From assembly GCA_029778935.1 (NCBI GenBank), contig JAKPBM010000052.1, positions 1-5,415 on the forward strand: a DNA stretch of 5,415 nt. Reading direction: 5' to 3'. This stretch comes from Bacillota bacterium. Its GTDB lineage: Bacteria > Bacillota > Clostridia > Oscillospirales > QAMX01. The notes beneath the pieces were generated by a model. It was not told where the DNA came from and searched no databases. It saw nothing but the letters and a program-made list of their open reading frames with translations. The position numbers and the translations under genes were made by a program. Shown piece by piece: positions 4,810 through 5,415 of the stretch (the stretch's first letter is position 1; each line of letters starts with the position of its first letter).

Positions 4810-5415
4810 TTACGCATCTTCGCCGAGCAGGCCGTAATACCGCGCCGCCCAGTACGGCAGGGTGTAGAAACTGCCTAAAAAGAGATAGCTCTTGTCGTAG
4901 ACCGACGGGTCGTGCTGGACGGGCTTATCCAGCAGCGTAAAGGGGCTGGAGTTGGACTTATGCGCCCGCCGCTCGTCCACGGGCAGAGGCACGTTGGCCT
5001 GAGGCGACTGGTCGGGTGCCGCGGGCATGACCAGAATATCGTTGCGGTGCAAATCGTACTGCGGCAGGGAGCGGTGCCACAGAGGCAGGCGGCGCATGGT
5101 CTCCAGCGCGTCGTCCAAAGGCACGTCCCGCCCCGTCAGGATGCGGTAGCCCAGGGTGTACATGGGGTTGGCTTCATACTGCATGTTGTCCCACCACTCG
5201 GCCAGGCCGTCCAGATAGAATTTCCTCTTATCCTCGTCCTGCTCCAGCTCCAGAAGGGGCCAGTAGGTCATGATGGCCATTTCCTCGTCGGAATAGTTGA
5301 TGGCGAAGAAGTATTCCGCCCCGGGCAGCTCCCGGTGGGCCATGCGGTACAGCCGCTCCCTGTATTCCCGCAGGAAGTGGGCGTACCCCGCCCCGTTTTC
5401 GCCTTTGATAACGGG
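4810..5415 (-). CDS. Uncharacterised protein, C-terminal part (5' end beyond the window)
   Basis: The frame is open from the right edge to a TAA at 4812-4810, giving at least 201 residues. An internal ATG exists at 5343, but the 24 codons upstream of it (beginning PVIKGENGAGYAHFL) look equally coding and there is no ribosome binding site there, so the true start is outside. The protein is soluble-looking, rich in aromatic residues (WPLLELEQ, LAEWWDNMQYE, PLWHRSLPQYDLHRND), with no membrane segment or cysteine-rich motif. Conserved-looking blocks are PVDERRAHKSNSSPF and the terminal LPYWAARYYGLLGEDA. The many Trp/Tyr/Leu helices recall the tail of an alpha/alpha-toroid protein, and the ending resembles the LPYWxxRYxG end of some uncharacterised bacterial proteins, but this is weak recall and I assign no function. 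It is a separate transcription unit, closed by the terminator at 4697-4723. Confidence 0.82.
   Translation of the reverse strand, partial: PVIKGENGAGYAHFLREYRERLYRMAHRELPGAEYFFAINYSDEEMAIMTYWPLLELEQDEDKRKFYLDGLAEWWDNMQYEANPMYTLGYRILTGRDVPLDDALETMRRLPLWHRSLPQYDLHRNDILVMPAAPDQSPQANVPLPVDERRAHKSNSSPFTLLDKPVQHDPSVYDKSYLFLGSFYTLPYWAARYYGLLGEDA

Overview
The window looks like a piece of chromosome from an anaerobic, high-GC, Gram-positive-lineage bacterium (Clostridia or Negativicutes type). This is inferred from the ferredoxin-dependent 2-oxoacid oxidoreductase, strong AAGGAGG-type ribosome binding sites, short or overlapping gene spacing, and a textbook TTGACA-N17-TATACT promoter. Nothing in the sequence fixes the genus. 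All convincing genes lie on the minus strand, so the biological order runs from high to low coordinates. I see no RNA genes, CRISPR array, insertion sequence or phage module.

Layout in transcription order. (1) 5415-4810: the C-terminal part of an uncharacterised protein that enters from the window edge, followed by a strong intrinsic terminator at 4697-4723. (2) 4606-4555: a near-consensus promoter whose -10 box lies inside a 27-bp imperfect palindrome centred on the predicted transcription start; this is a good operator candidate. (3) 4534-1281: a compact five-gene operon made of a P-loop NTPase of unknown function, a 2x[4Fe-4S] ferredoxin-like delta subunit, and the alpha (VorB-type), beta (thiamine diphosphate-binding) and gamma subunits of a 2-oxoacid:ferredoxin oxidoreductase. 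It ends in a hairpin terminator at 1252-1273. (4) 1201-152: an Xer-type tyrosine recombinase with its own extended -10 promoter tucked against the operon terminator. (5) 168-1: the start of a small membrane-anchored protein that overlaps the recombinase gene end; its reading frame carries a TGA at codon 9.

Working together: the delta, alpha, beta and gamma subunits should form one enzyme that oxidatively decarboxylates a 2-oxoacid (branched-chain 2-oxoacid or 2-oxoglutarate) to an acyl-CoA and reduces ferredoxin, or runs in reverse. The gene order delta-alpha-beta-gamma matches the known korDABC/oorDABC arrangement. The NTPase is first in the operon, 12 bp from the delta gene, so it is probably functionally tied to the enzyme, but its role is not visible from sequence. 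The recombinase is most likely the chromosome-dimer-resolving Xer protein or a close relative, and is a separate transcription unit.

The least ordinary items are the palindromic operator on the operon promoter, the NTPase-oxidoreductase pairing, and the in-frame TGA early in the gene at the left edge.
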